Below, piece by piece: positions 17,801 to 25,154 of a stretch of DNA of 36,502 nt. The stretch is from the NCBI GenBank assembly GCA_023393895.1, contig JAEXBT010000127.1:1-36502 (forward strand), in the 5' to 3' direction. Each line of letters starts with the position of its first letter. Position 1 is the first letter of the stretch. Source of the DNA: Pseudomonadota bacterium. Its GTDB lineage: Bacteria > Pseudomonadota > Gammaproteobacteria > Xanthomonadales > Xanthomonadaceae. Both the position numbers and the translations under genes were made by a program. The notes beneath the pieces were generated by a model. It made no database searches, was not told where the DNA came from, and saw only the letters and a list, made by a program, of their open reading frames with translations.

Positions 17801-17887
17801 ACCGCGCTCACCCTCCTGTTGATGCCCCTGCTTTACCGGCGGTATGGCATCGCGGGGGAAGCCCCTTCGACCGGAGCATCGCCATGA
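14801..17887 (+). CDS. Heavy-metal efflux RND permease (CusA/CzcA family)
   Basis: Proton-driven inner membrane pump of 1028 residues, normal for HME-RND proteins. It has the two-fold repeat with twelve transmembrane helices, an N-terminal helix and LPIDAYPDISPTQV as in CzcA/CusA. Helix IV reads LAIAIGMLVDAAVVVVEN with Asp400 and Glu407; the first Asp of the CzcA-type D-x5-D-x6-E triad is replaced by Ala394, as in the AIG-DAA-EN signature of Cu(I)/Ag(I) pumps. The pore-domain segment FTQPIEMRVSEML is typical of the wider family. Start codon is GTG at 14801 with GGAG upstream. The DUF3240 gene overlaps its stop by 4 bases. Monovalent copper or silver is the best substrate guess, but other metals are not excluded. 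Confidence 0.93.
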   Translation: MLARLIEFSLRQRLLVLLATIGIALAGFVAFMRLPIDAYPDISPTQVKMILKAPGMTPEEVETRVVTPLEMELLGVPNAVMLRSTAKYAIADITLDFAEGTDIYWARQQVAERHANIAPDLPAGVAGGLAPISTPLSDVFMFTVEGPLSQQEKRTLLDWTLRPALRTLPGVADVNVLGGEARSFVVVPDRARLVANGLHLADVVQALERNNRNDGAGRLTAGETALIVRAEGALSGADDIGNVVVKSGMPPLRIRDIAQVRVEAMTRYGAVTRDGTEEAVQGIVVALRGADASQLVKRVEARLAEMQPTLPAGVTIVPFYNRSTLIERAVGTVQSALLEATVLVVILLLLFLGEFRAAVVVALMLPFASLATFLLMRLTGQSANLMSLGGLAIAIGMLVDAAVVVVENTVTRLDPHAPGAHLPRLHRVFAATHEVATPVAAGMLIIALTFLPLLTLEGLEGKLFGPVALTIVFALGASLLLSLTFVPVLASFVLKERAHAEPWLMRKVDAVYRPLLDKALARPKAAFLAAGVALLVGAIAYLGVGKSFMPTMDEGDVLVQLMKSPSISLERSAEIDLAVERAIKAEVPEVDHVVARVGSDELGLDPMGLNETDMFLKLKPKAEWRKPDKAWLTGQLRTVLDRFPGIEYGFTQPIEMRVSEMLTGSRGDLAIKVFGADLEVLGDLAARIASTVEKVAGAQDVLTQTTEGMDYLRVDIDALAAGRLGLAVADVQDELRAQVEGVDAGLVIEPDRRTPVLVRGATAVRMSPARFAQVTISLPEGGQVPLSSIARIVPGSGPVKVGRENGSRYALVQANVAGRDLVGFVEDAKTAVAAQVALPAGYRLEWGGQFENQQRAAARLALVVPVALALIFVVLFMTFGSARQALLILGNIPFALVGGVVALWLSGQYLSVPASVGFIALLGVAVLNGLVLVTQFNQLHDQGHDINTVVREGAWRRVRPVLMTASITALGLVPLLLASGPGSEIQRPLAIVVIGGLVSATALTLLLMPLLYRRYGIAGEAPSTGASP

Positions 17888-18192
17888 GTGAGTGGCTGCG
17901 CGTGACCTTGGTGTTTCCGCCGCATCTGGAAACCGTGATCACCGAATCGCTGACCGCCGACCCGCGGATGCCGGGTTACACCCTGCTGCATGGCGAAGGC
18001 CATACCAGTGATTTCGGCAAGGCTTCGCCCGCCGAACGGGTGCGTGGGCGAGTCGGTCGCCGGGTGCTGTGGATGCTGGTTCCGGCCGGGATGAAGGACG
18101 AGGTCATCGATCTGCTCAGGACCCATGTCGATGCGCATGACGTGCGCTGGTGGACCGAGGCCGTGCTGGAAACCGGGAGGCTTGGTGCATGA
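17884..18192 (+). CDS. DUF3240 family small protein of the RND efflux operon
   Basis: 102-residue soluble protein with a PII-like ferredoxin-type pattern (VTLVFPPHLETVITESL, then VLWMLVPAGMKDEVIDLLR). DUF3240 proteins are commonly encoded beside heavy-metal RND pumps but their function is not settled; a regulatory or metal-sensing small protein is one possibility. It is coupled on both sides: its ATG overlaps the RND stop and its TGA overlaps the ATG of the outer membrane channel gene, each by 4 bases. Several His residues (35-55 region and near 85) could contact metal. Cytoplasmic, since no signal peptide is visible. Confidence 0.82.
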   Translation: MSEWLRVTLVFPPHLETVITESLTADPRMPGYTLLHGEGHTSDFGKASPAERVRGRVGRRVLWMLVPAGMKDEVIDLLRTHVDAHDVRWWTEAVLETGRLGA

Positions 18193-19421
18193 GGAAGACG
18201 CTGCTCGCACTGGCCCTTGCGTCGATCATCCCGGCTGCGGTGGCACAGGAATGGCTGCCTGACCGGGCCATCGTCAACGCGGCCATCAGCGCCCAGCCCG
18301 ATGTGGCTGCCGCACGAGCGCGCCTCGACGCCGCGCAGGCACAGGCGCGTGCCTTGGCGGTCGGCCCGCACGAGGTGCAGGCCGGCGTCATCGCCCAGCA
18401 ACGCCGGGTGGATGCGAATGACGGAAGCCATCGGTATGACGAATCCGAGGTATCACTGAGTCGCGGCTTCCGCTGGCCCGGCAAGGTTGCGCTGGATCGG
18501 CGCATCGGCGAGTCAGGCATTCATGCCGCCGAGTTGCGGCTCGACGATGCCCGGCACCAGTCCGCGCGTCGACTGCTGGAAGGCTGGATGGCGCTGCTGC
18601 GTGCCGGCGAGCGACTGCACACCGCCGAGTCCGAGACCGGACTGCTCGCCGACGAGCGCAAGGCACTAGCGCGGCGCGTGCAGCTGGGGGATGCAGCGCG
18701 CAAGGACCTGGACCTGCTGGAGGTGGAGGTGGCGCAGTCGCAGGCCCGGTTGCTGGCCGCGCGTTCGGCGCTGCAGGCAGCCCGCAACACCCTGCGCGGG
18801 GACTTTCCCACCGTGCCGATCCCCGAACGCATTCCCCGCGTCGACGCTCCGCATGCTTTGCCCGATACCGCGGCGGCGTGGATCGATCGCATCGTCATCC
18901 GCAGCCACGAGATCGGTGCGCTCCAGGCCGATGCCGAGCAGGCGGATGCCCGCGCATCCCGTGCCCGTGCCGATCGCCTGCCTGACCCTTCGCTTGGTGT
19001 GCGGTCGCTGCGCGACCTGGGCGGTGCCGAGCGTGCGGTCGGTGTGGTCTTCAGCATGCCCATCGGTGGGCGCCACCGGGCCGCACTGGCTGATGCCGAG
19101 GGCGCGCGCGCCGCGGCTGCCCACGGTGATCTGGCCGCAATGCGCCGCGACATCGCCCGCGAGGCGGAACGCGTGGTGCTGCACGCCGATACCTTGCGGG
19201 CGCAATGGCAGGCGCAGCAGCAGGCACTGGCGGCCAGCCGCGTGGCGACCGCGCGCCTCCGGCGCGGCTGGCAGCTGGGCGAGCTCACGCTCGGCGACTG
19301 GCTGATGGCGCAACGCACTCACGCCCAGATCGCCTTGGCCGAGGCGGGCGCCCGCACCGATGCGGAAGAGGCCAGGTTGCGCGTGCTGGTGGACAGCCAC
19401 GAGATCTGGCACGACGAATAA
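18189..19421 (+). CDS. TolC-family outer membrane efflux channel (CusC/CzcC type)
   Basis: 410-residue outer membrane factor completing the tripartite pump. A signal peptide (MRKTLLALALASIIPAAVAQ) is followed by two repeats of long amphipathic helices rich in Ala, Arg and Glu, typical of TolC hairpins, with beta segments such as EVSLSRGFRWPGKVALDR and AVGVVFSMPIGGRHRAALADAEG. It has no lipobox Cys, unlike many CusC proteins. Translationally coupled to the DUF3240 gene by an ATGA overlap. The ATG at 18189 is chosen because it directly starts the signal peptide. It is the last gene of the efflux operon; the VIT family gene follows after 42 bases. Confidence 0.88.
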   Translation: MRKTLLALALASIIPAAVAQEWLPDRAIVNAAISAQPDVAAARARLDAAQAQARALAVGPHEVQAGVIAQQRRVDANDGSHRYDESEVSLSRGFRWPGKVALDRRIGESGIHAAELRLDDARHQSARRLLEGWMALLRAGERLHTAESETGLLADERKALARRVQLGDAARKDLDLLEVEVAQSQARLLAARSALQAARNTLRGDFPTVPIPERIPRVDAPHALPDTAAAWIDRIVIRSHEIGALQADAEQADARASRARADRLPDPSLGVRSLRDLGGAERAVGVVFSMPIGGRHRAALADAEGARAAAAHGDLAAMRRDIAREAERVVLHADTLRAQWQAQQQALAASRVATARLRRGWQLGELTLGDWLMAQRTHAQIALAEAGARTDAEEARLRVLVDSHEIWHDE

Positions 19422-19463
19422 CCCCGCTTCCGCTACCCTTCCGGTCCCGTACGGAGTTCGATC

Positions 19464-20177
19464 ATGGCCAAGAAGATCATCGCCACGCCCCATCATGAGC
19501 GCCATCGCAGCGAGAACATCGGCTGGCTGCGCGCGGCCGTGCTCGGCGCCAACGACGGACTCATCTCGACCAGTTCGCTGCTGGTTGGCGTGGCCGCCGC
19601 GGCCGCCACGCCGCAGACGATCCTGATGACCGGCGTGGCCTCCCTCGTCGCCGGGGCGCTTTCGATGGCGGCGGGCGAATACGTCTCGGTCAGTTCGCAG
19701 GCCGATACCGAGAACGCCGACATGGCGAAGGAGAAGCGCGAGCTCGAGGAGATGCCGGAGGCGGAACTCAAGGAGCTCACCCACATCTACGTGCAACGCG
19801 GGCTTTCGAAGGATCTCGCGCAGCAGGTCGCGAAGGAGCTGACCGCCCACGATGCGCTCGGGGCCCACCTGCGCGACGAGCTTGGCATCGTCGAGCACAT
19901 GACCGCGCGCCCGGTGCAGGCCGCGCTGTCCTCGGCGGCGGCGTTCGCGATCGGCGCGTTGCCGCCGCTGCTGATGGCCTGGCTGTGGCGCGCCGAGGGC
20001 CTGTCGATGGCGATCACCGCGATGACCCTGGTGCTGCTGGCGGTACTCGGTGCGCTGGCCGGCTGGCTCGGGGGCGCATCGATGGCCAAGGGTGCGGCGC
20101 GCGTGGTGTTCTGGGGCGCGCTGGCGATGGCCGCCACGGCACTGATCGGGCGGCTGTTCGGGGCGAGCGTGGCGTAG
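19464..20177 (+). CDS. VIT1/CCC1 family Fe/Mn transporter-like protein
   Basis: 237-residue membrane protein of the vacuolar iron transporter fold. N-terminal ENIGWLRAAVLGANDGLISTSSLLVGVAAA is the family signature, with the Asp of GANDG in the first helix; the second block GALSMAAGEYVSVSSQADTE also matches, with the metal-path Met and Glu. A cytoplasmic region with conserved Glu residues (EKRELEEMPEAELKEL) follows, then three more helices. Members transport Fe(II) or Mn(II), usually out of the cytosol. It has a CGGAG ribosome binding site and a possible own -10 (TACCCT). Its position directly after the RND operon suggests shared metal homeostasis, but it may be separate. Confidence 0.9.
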   Translation: MAKKIIATPHHERHRSENIGWLRAAVLGANDGLISTSSLLVGVAAAAATPQTILMTGVASLVAGALSMAAGEYVSVSSQADTENADMAKEKRELEEMPEAELKELTHIYVQRGLSKDLAQQVAKELTAHDALGAHLRDELGIVEHMTARPVQAALSSAAAFAIGALPPLLMAWLWRAEGLSMAITAMTLVLLAVLGALAGWLGGASMAKGAARVVFWGALAMAATALIGRLFGASVA

Positions 20178-20202
20178 TCGCGGAAGCTGAGACCGGCATC
20201 GC

Positions 20203-20208
20203 TACACT
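20203..20208 (+). promoter_or_regulatory. Candidate -10 element of rmuC, 6 nt before the start codon
   Basis: TACACT (4 of 6 matches to TATAAT, including TA and final T) ends 6 bases before the rmuC ATG, within a 37-base gap after the VIT gene. No Shine-Dalgarno sequence lies between it and the ATG, as expected for a leaderless mRNA. No convincing -35 is seen. Confidence 0.4.
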
Positions 20209-20214
20209 GGCACG

Positions 20215-21720
20215 ATGCCCGAAACTTCCCTGCTCCTGATCCTGCTGCTGGCGGCAGTCGCGATCGCCATCGTCCTGCTGGTCCTGCTGCTGCTGCGCAA
20301 GCCCGATGCGGCATTGGCGCGGCTGCGTGATCAGTTGGAGGACGCGCTGCGCGAAGAACAGCGCAGCGGCCGCGGCGAGCTGCGCGACACACTTGAGTCG
20401 CTGTCGCGTTCACAATCCTCTCAGATGGAGGCATTCGCCAGCCGGCTGGCCGACTTCGACCGTCAGCACGGGGAGCGTTTCACCGGTTTCCAGGATGCGC
20501 TCTCCGAGGAAACGCGACAGGCGCGCGGCGAGGCCGGCGAGCTGCAGCTTCGCCACAACACCGCGTTGACCCAGCGGGTGAATGAACTCACCGAACGCAC
20601 CGACAAGCGGCTCGACGAATTCCGCAGTTCGATCCAGGACGATGCACGCCGTGCACGCGGCGAAGCCACCGAAGCGCAGCGATTGTTCGCCGAATCGCTC
20701 GGTGCGCGGCTGAAGGAACTGACCGATCGCAATGCGCAAAGCATCGGCGAGTTGCGCGCGCAGGTGGATTCGCAGCTGAAGACGCTGCAGGCCGACAACG
20801 CGCAGAAGCTCGAGCAGATGCGCGCGACCGTGGACGAGAAGCTGCAGTCGACGCTGGAAACCAGGCTCGGGGAATCGTTCCGGCTGGTCAGCGAGCGGCT
20901 GGAGGCGGTGCAGCGCGGGCTCGGCGAGATGCAGCAGCTGGCGAGTGGCGTGGGTGACCTCAAGCGGGTGCTCACCAACGTCAAGACACGGGGCACCTTC
21001 GGTGAAGTGCAGCTCGGCGCGCTGCTCGAGCAGGTGCTGACGCTGGAGCAATACGCCGGCAACGTGGCGACCGTGCCCGGCTCGTCGGAGCGGATCGAAT
21101 ACGCGGTGAAACTGCCGGGTGGCACGGAGGGCGGCAGCGTCTGGCTGCCGATCGATGCCAAGTTCCCGCATGAGGATTACGAGCGCTTGCTCGATGCGCA
21201 GGAGCGCGCGGATGCCGCAGCGATGCATGAGGCCGGCCTGGCACTCGAGCGCCGGATCCGTGACGAGGCGAAGAAGATCCGCGACAAGTACGTGGCACCG
21301 CCGTACACCACCGACTTCGCGCTGCTGTTCCTGCCGACCGAAGGCCTGTATGCCGAGGTGATCCGCCGGCCCGGGCTGTTTGACGCGGTGCAACGCGAGC
21401 ATCGCGTGACACTGGTTGGCCCGACCACGCTGCTGGCGCTGCTCAATTCGCTGCAGATGGGGTTCCGCACGCTCGCGATCGAGAAGCGCAGCAGCGAAGT
21501 CTGGCAGACGCTCGGGGCGGTGAAGAATGAATTCGGCAAGTTCGCCGGCATCCTCGAGAAGGCCGAGAAGCAGGTGACGACGGTGGGCCGCAGCCTGTCG
21601 GAGGCGAGCCGCAAGACCCGCACCATTGAGCGCAAGCTGCGCGGGGTGGAGGCCCTGCCGCAGGCCAGGGGCGCGCCGCAGCTCGATTTCGACATCGGAA
21701 CCCCGGATGGGGACGAATGA
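20215..21720 (+). CDS. rmuC: DNA recombination protein RmuC
   Basis: 501-residue protein with an N-terminal membrane helix (residues 5-27), a long coiled coil (about 30-235, heptad-like Glu/Arg/Leu), and the C-terminal RmuC nuclease-like domain (PD-(D/E)XK relatives) from about 255. Conserved blocks include NVKTRGTFGEVQLGALLEQV, PIDAKFPHEDYERLL and FLPTEGLYAEV. RmuC limits inversions and rearrangements at short inverted repeats in E. coli; the mechanism is uncertain. The gene is convergent with mlaA, with a small hairpin between. Length and motifs match the family; identification is firm. Confidence 0.95.
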   Translation: MPETSLLLILLLAAVAIAIVLLVLLLLRKPDAALARLRDQLEDALREEQRSGRGELRDTLESLSRSQSSQMEAFASRLADFDRQHGERFTGFQDALSEETRQARGEAGELQLRHNTALTQRVNELTERTDKRLDEFRSSIQDDARRARGEATEAQRLFAESLGARLKELTDRNAQSIGELRAQVDSQLKTLQADNAQKLEQMRATVDEKLQSTLETRLGESFRLVSERLEAVQRGLGEMQQLASGVGDLKRVLTNVKTRGTFGEVQLGALLEQVLTLEQYAGNVATVPGSSERIEYAVKLPGGTEGGSVWLPIDAKFPHEDYERLLDAQERADAAAMHEAGLALERRIRDEAKKIRDKYVAPPYTTDFALLFLPTEGLYAEVIRRPGLFDAVQREHRVTLVGPTTLLALLNSLQMGFRTLAIEKRSSEVWQTLGAVKNEFGKFAGILEKAEKQVTTVGRSLSEASRKTRTIERKLRGVEALPQARGAPQLDFDIGTPDGDE

Positions 21721-21732
21721 GCGCATGTGAGA

Positions 21733-21751
21733 ACGCCGCATTGCGCGGCGT
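21733..21751. terminator. Small hairpin between convergent rmuC and mlaA
   Basis: ACGCCGC (21733-21739) pairs with GCGGCGT (21745-21751) around the loop ATTGC. A 7-bp GC-rich stem sits 13 bases after rmuC's stop and 24 bases past the mlaA stop, fitting a bidirectional terminator, but no T-run follows on either side, so it may be weak or Rho-assisted. Confidence 0.5.
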
Positions 21752-21774
21752 CTAGGAAGCCCGGTGCCTGGAAC

Positions 21775-22848
21775 TCAGGGGTTGATTGGAATCGCATCGA
21801 CCGGGACGGTCGGGTTCTCCTCTTCCTCGAGCAGGCAATCGGGCAGGTTGTCCGGCTGCTGCTGGCGCGCGCTGCGCAGCCCGCTGCTGATCTGGTAGTT
21901 GCGCCGCTGCAGCCAGGCGTCGCGGTAGAGCGCGTATTCGTCGGCGACGCCTTCGCGCATCGCATCCACCGAGAACAGCCGGGTGCGGATATCGACCAGC
22001 TGCAGCCCGCGCACAGCGGCCACGGTGCGCGCGTCGTTGACGTGGTTGAGCGGCGACAGTGGCGAGTCGCCGGCCATGCCGAACAGGTCGCGCACGGTGC
22101 GCGGCCCGAACACCGGCAACTCGACGTAACGCGACTGGCGCCAGCCCCAGACCGCAAGCGTCTGTCCGAAGTCCTCGTCACGGTAGGGAATCTTCATCCG
22201 CGAAGCGGGATCGAACACCCCGCCGACGCCTAGCGTCAGGTTCACCGAGAAGCGCAGCATCGAGATCGCGGCATCGGTCGGGCGGCCCTGCAACAGCGCG
22301 TTGATCGCCGCCGATGGCTGGCCGAGGTTGTTGAAGAAGTTGCTGACGCCCAGCCGTACCGGCCGCGGCACCACTTTCATGTAGGCCCTGGCGACCGGTT
22401 TGGCGAGGCTACGGTCGATGAAGTTGTTGATCGCGTGCATGCGCCGGTTGAACGGCTCCCACGGGTCGTAGCTGGCGGGCAGCACCACGCCGGGAGGCAG
22501 GCTGGGGTCGGCGACGGGGTCGTATTCCGGATTGCCGTAAAGCGCGGTGAAGTCGTCTTCCGCGGAGGTCGGATCGGAGACGGCGTTGGCGGGCGGGGTT
22601 GCGTCGGTGGTCCCGGTCGCCTGTACCGCTGGCCTGTCGCCTTCGTTGACGGCTGGCGCGAAAGTGTCGACCCCGGTGCCCGAACCGGCATCGATCGTGG
22701 TTTCGACCGGCGCTTCCGCCTGCACCTCGGCCGCCGCGCCTTCGACGATCTCCGCGGCCGCGGGTGTGCGCGTGGCCTGTCCGGCGCAGGCAGAAAGCAG
22801 CAGCGCGAAGGCGATGATCAGGCCGTGCAGGTGCGGCTTGGAAGACAT
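21775..22848 (-). CDS. mlaA: Phospholipid-binding lipoprotein MlaA with long N-terminal extension
   Basis: Outer membrane lipoprotein of 357 residues that extracts misplaced phospholipids from the outer leaflet and passes them to MlaC. A lipoprotein signal (lipobox Cys21, ALLLSAC) is followed by about 105 residues rich in Ala, Thr, Pro and acidic residues without homology that I can see. The MlaA/VacJ domain starts at DPWEPFNRRMH (residue 128) and runs to about 330, with RPVRLGVSNFFNNLGQP and DFGQTLAVWGW. E. coli MlaA has its domain close to the lipid anchor, so the extension is notable. It is the last gene of the mla cluster, 49 bases after mlaB, where a GATAAT (22885-22890, minus strand) could be an internal promoter. 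Confidence 0.93.
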   Translation of the reverse strand: MSSKPHLHGLIIAFALLLSACAGQATRTPAAAEIVEGAAAEVQAEAPVETTIDAGSGTGVDTFAPAVNEGDRPAVQATGTTDATPPANAVSDPTSAEDDFTALYGNPEYDPVADPSLPPGVVLPASYDPWEPFNRRMHAINNFIDRSLAKPVARAYMKVVPRPVRLGVSNFFNNLGQPSAAINALLQGRPTDAAISMLRFSVNLTLGVGGVFDPASRMKIPYRDEDFGQTLAVWGWRQSRYVELPVFGPRTVRDLFGMAGDSPLSPLNHVNDARTVAAVRGLQLVDIRTRLFSVDAMREGVADEYALYRDAWLQRRNYQISSGLRSARQQQPDNLPDCLLEEEENPTVPVDAIPINP

Positions 22849-22897
22849 GACGGGCGGCGCGGTCTGGGGTCTGGGGGAGGCGCGATTATCGTTGGAA

Positions 22898-23194
22898 TCA
22901 GCCGGCGCTGCAGGCCAGCGAATCATCCAGCCGGTAGGCGGCGCGAAGTTCGGCGTGGCCGGCTGGCGTGCCTTCGATATCGCGGATACCCGCAGCACGC
23001 GCCAGCGTGGCCAGCAGCGCCAGCCCGGCGCTGTCGAGCCGTGATACCGCGGTCAGGTCGATCCGGGTGGCGCCGGTCAGCAATGGCTCCGCCGCACGCC
23101 ATGCGGATGCGACGACGGGGCGCGTCAGCACCCCGTCGAACACCAGCGCATCCTCGCGGCGACTCACCGAGACGGTGGGTGTCTCACTTGGCAT
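22898..23194 (-). CDS. mlaB: STAS-domain protein MlaB
   Basis: 98-residue STAS-domain subunit of the MlaFEDB lipid ABC transporter, cytoplasmic, which stabilises the MlaF ATPase. The STAS core is seen in RIDLTAVSRLDSAGLALLATL, with the conserved Asp-Ser-Ala-Gly segment. The ATG at 23194 overlaps the end of mlaC by 11 bases, indicating coupled translation. Length is normal for MlaB. Confidence comes from the STAS motif plus the position directly after mlaC in a complete mla cluster. Confidence 0.9.
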   Translation of the reverse strand: MPSETPTVSVSRREDALVFDGVLTRPVVASAWRAAEPLLTGATRIDLTAVSRLDSAGLALLATLARAAGIRDIEGTPAGHAELRAAYRLDDSLACSAG

Positions 23195-23840
23195 TGGCGC
23201 GGATCTTTCCGGCCTTCAGCTCGCCCGCGACCGCGCGGATGCCGCGCTGGGACAGCGGCGAGTCGAACTGGTTGCGGAAGGTCTGCACGAACGACACGCC
23301 TTCGACCATGACGTCGAACACCTGCCACTGGTTGCCGACCTTGCGCATCATGTAATCGACCGGGATCGGCTCACCGCCGGCGCGCAGCATCTCGCTGGCG
23401 ACGCGCACGCCGCGGTTTCCGGGCAGTGCGGTCTCCGACTTGATGCGCACGCGCAGCTGCGTGTTGAAGTCGAGCAGCGAGGAGCCGTAGCGCGACATCA
23501 GGTTGTCCGCCAGCGCGTCGGCAAACAGCTTGACGTCGGCGTCGTTGGCACCGCGCGCGTGGCGACCGAGGACCAGTCGCGCCGCATAGTCGCGGTCGAA
23601 CATCTTGTTGAACTCGCTGTTGATGAAGGCACGCAGCGCGCCACGGTTCTTGGTGAATTCGGCGCGGCGCTTCTCCAGCGTGGCCAGCACGCGGGTCGAG
23701 TTGTCCAGCACCAGCTTGCTCGGGGTGCCGGCCATGCTCTGCGCGGCGGCTGCCGGCCTGGCCTGTGCCTGCGCGGCGAAGGGCGCGGCGGTCAGGACGA
23801 GCGCGGCGGCGACGGCGAGGGAAAGCAGGGAACGGGTCAT
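23184..23840 (-). CDS. mlaC: Periplasmic phospholipid carrier MlaC
   Basis: 218-residue periplasmic protein that ferries phospholipids between outer membrane MlaA and the inner membrane MlaFEDB complex. A Sec signal peptide (MTRSLLSLAVAAALVLTAAPFAAQAQA) precedes the MlaC/Ttg2D domain, with FDRDYAARLVLGRHAR, YGSSLLDFNTQLRVRI, VDYMMRKVGNQWQVFDVMVEG and SFVQTFRNQFDS as recognisable blocks. Translation is coupled to mlaD upstream (4-base ATGA overlap) and to mlaB downstream (overlap of 11 bases). Length matches the family. Confidence 0.94.
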   Translation of the reverse strand: MTRSLLSLAVAAALVLTAAPFAAQAQARPAAAAQSMAGTPSKLVLDNSTRVLATLEKRRAEFTKNRGALRAFINSEFNKMFDRDYAARLVLGRHARGANDADVKLFADALADNLMSRYGSSLLDFNTQLRVRIKSETALPGNRGVRVASEMLRAGGEPIPVDYMMRKVGNQWQVFDVMVEGVSFVQTFRNQFDSPLSQRGIRAVAGELKAGKIRANAK

Positions 23841-24376
23841 GGCGTGATGTCTTCCGAAAGAGTCGTGTCAGTGGTGTCGGCCGCTTCCGCATCCGCGTCA
23901 TCCGCGGGCGTGGAGGCGCCGGTGCCGAACATGTACTTGCCGGCCAGCTGCAGCAGGTCGACGGCGGGCTGGGTGAAGGCGATCTCGTCGCCCGGCTTCA
24001 GCACCTCCGGCTCGCCGCCGGGCTGCAGGCCGATGTAGGCCTCGCCCAGCAGGCCGCTGGTGTAGATGCCCGCGGTGGTATCGGCAGGCAGATCCTTGAA
24101 CTTGTTGTTGATGGCGAGGGTGACGATGGAATCGTATTTAACCGGGTCCAGCTGAATATCCGCCACATTGCCGATCGTGACCCCGCCGATCTTGACCGGG
24201 CCGGAGGCGCGCAACTGGCCGATGCTGGTGAAGCGCGCCTTCAGCGGATAGCTGCCGCCACCGCCGAAGGAGAACTTGCCGTTGGTGGAAACGATCGCCA
24301 GCGCCAGCAGCGTGGCCAGTGCCAGCAGCAGAAAGGCGCCGACGGCGAATTCGAGACGGGGGCCGCGGAGGCTCAT
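23837..24376 (-). CDS. mlaD: MCE-domain lipid transport protein MlaD
   Basis: 179-residue inner membrane protein with one N-terminal transmembrane helix (EFAVGAFLLLALATLLALAI) and a single MCE domain (about 40-120: YPLKARFTSIGQLRASGPVKIGGVTIG). MCE proteins form a hexameric ring that channels lipid between MlaE and MlaC; the hydrophobic segment AVDLLQLAGKYMF after the domain would form the pore. The C-terminal tail of about 30 residues is Asp/Thr-rich. AGGTGA precedes the ATG as ribosome binding site. mlaE lies 25 bases upstream, mlaC overlaps by 4 bases. Confidence 0.94.
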   Translation of the reverse strand: MSLRGPRLEFAVGAFLLLALATLLALAIVSTNGKFSFGGGGSYPLKARFTSIGQLRASGPVKIGGVTIGNVADIQLDPVKYDSIVTLAINNKFKDLPADTTAGIYTSGLLGEAYIGLQPGGEPEVLKPGDEIAFTQPAVDLLQLAGKYMFGTGASTPADDADAEAADTTDTTLSEDITP

Positions 24377-24401
24377 GGGATCACCTGTGTCATGCGGGGG
24401 C

Positions 24402-25154
24402 TCACCGGAACATCAGTGCCGAGAGCACGAAATTGAACATCAGCACCAGCAGCGAGGCGTTCACCACCGCGCGGGTGGTCGCCACCGAGGTGCCTTCGAT
24501 GGTGGGTTCGGCATGGAAGCCGACGTAGGCGGCGACCAGCGCGGCGACCGCGCCGAACACGCCGGCCTTGATGAAGGCGCCGAGGAAATCGTCGCCCAGG
24601 TCGACGGCATCCTTCATCGCCTGCCAGAACGTGCCGTCGTCCAGGCCGATGATCCGCACCGCCTCGAACCAGCCGGCCAGGATCGCGAAGCTGATGAAGA
24701 AGGCGGTGAGCAGCGGCACGCAGATGACCGCGGCCCAGAACCGTGGCGCGACCACCTTCGCGACCGGGTCGATCGCCATCAGGCCGAGCGCGGTGATCTG
24801 GTCGGTGGCGCGCATCAGGCCGAGCTCGGCGGCGATCGAGGAGCCGGCGCGACCGATGAACAGCAGCGCGGTCAGCACCGGGGCAAGTTCGCGATACAGG
24901 CCCAGGCCGAGCATCACGCTGACCTGGTTGCTGGCGCCATAGGTGTCGAGTGCGCGATAGCCGAGCAGGATCACCGACAGGCCGACGAAGGCGCCACCGA
25001 CCGCGATGATCGGCAGCGAGCGCGCGCCGATCTTGTAGATCTCGCGGACCAGTTCTGCGAAGAAGTCGCGCGTGGGCTTCGACGCGCGCAGCACCGCGAA
25101 CGAGAACAGTCCGGCCTGGCCGATGGCGCGCACGAGGTTGGCGAAGGCGCTCAT
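24402..25154 (-). CDS. mlaE: ABC transporter permease MlaE
   Basis: 250-residue permease of the phospholipid ABC transporter, with an N-terminal amphipathic segment and five to six membrane helices. The MlaE family core is clear: VGGAFVGLSVILLGYRAL, the LGLYRELAPVLTALLFIGRAGSSIAAELG block and DQITALGLMAIDPVAKVVAPRFWA. It works with MlaF (ATPase), MlaD and MlaB in the inner membrane. The ATG overlaps the mlaF stop by 4 bases. Length and motifs match the family. Confidence 0.95.
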   Translation of the reverse strand: MSAFANLVRAIGQAGLFSFAVLRASKPTRDFFAELVREIYKIGARSLPIIAVGGAFVGLSVILLGYRALDTYGASNQVSVMLGLGLYRELAPVLTALLFIGRAGSSIAAELGLMRATDQITALGLMAIDPVAKVVAPRFWAAVICVPLLTAFFISFAILAGWFEAVRIIGLDDGTFWQAMKDAVDLGDDFLGAFIKAGVFGAVAALVAAYVGFHAEPTIEGTSVATTRAVVNASLLVLMFNFVLSALMFR

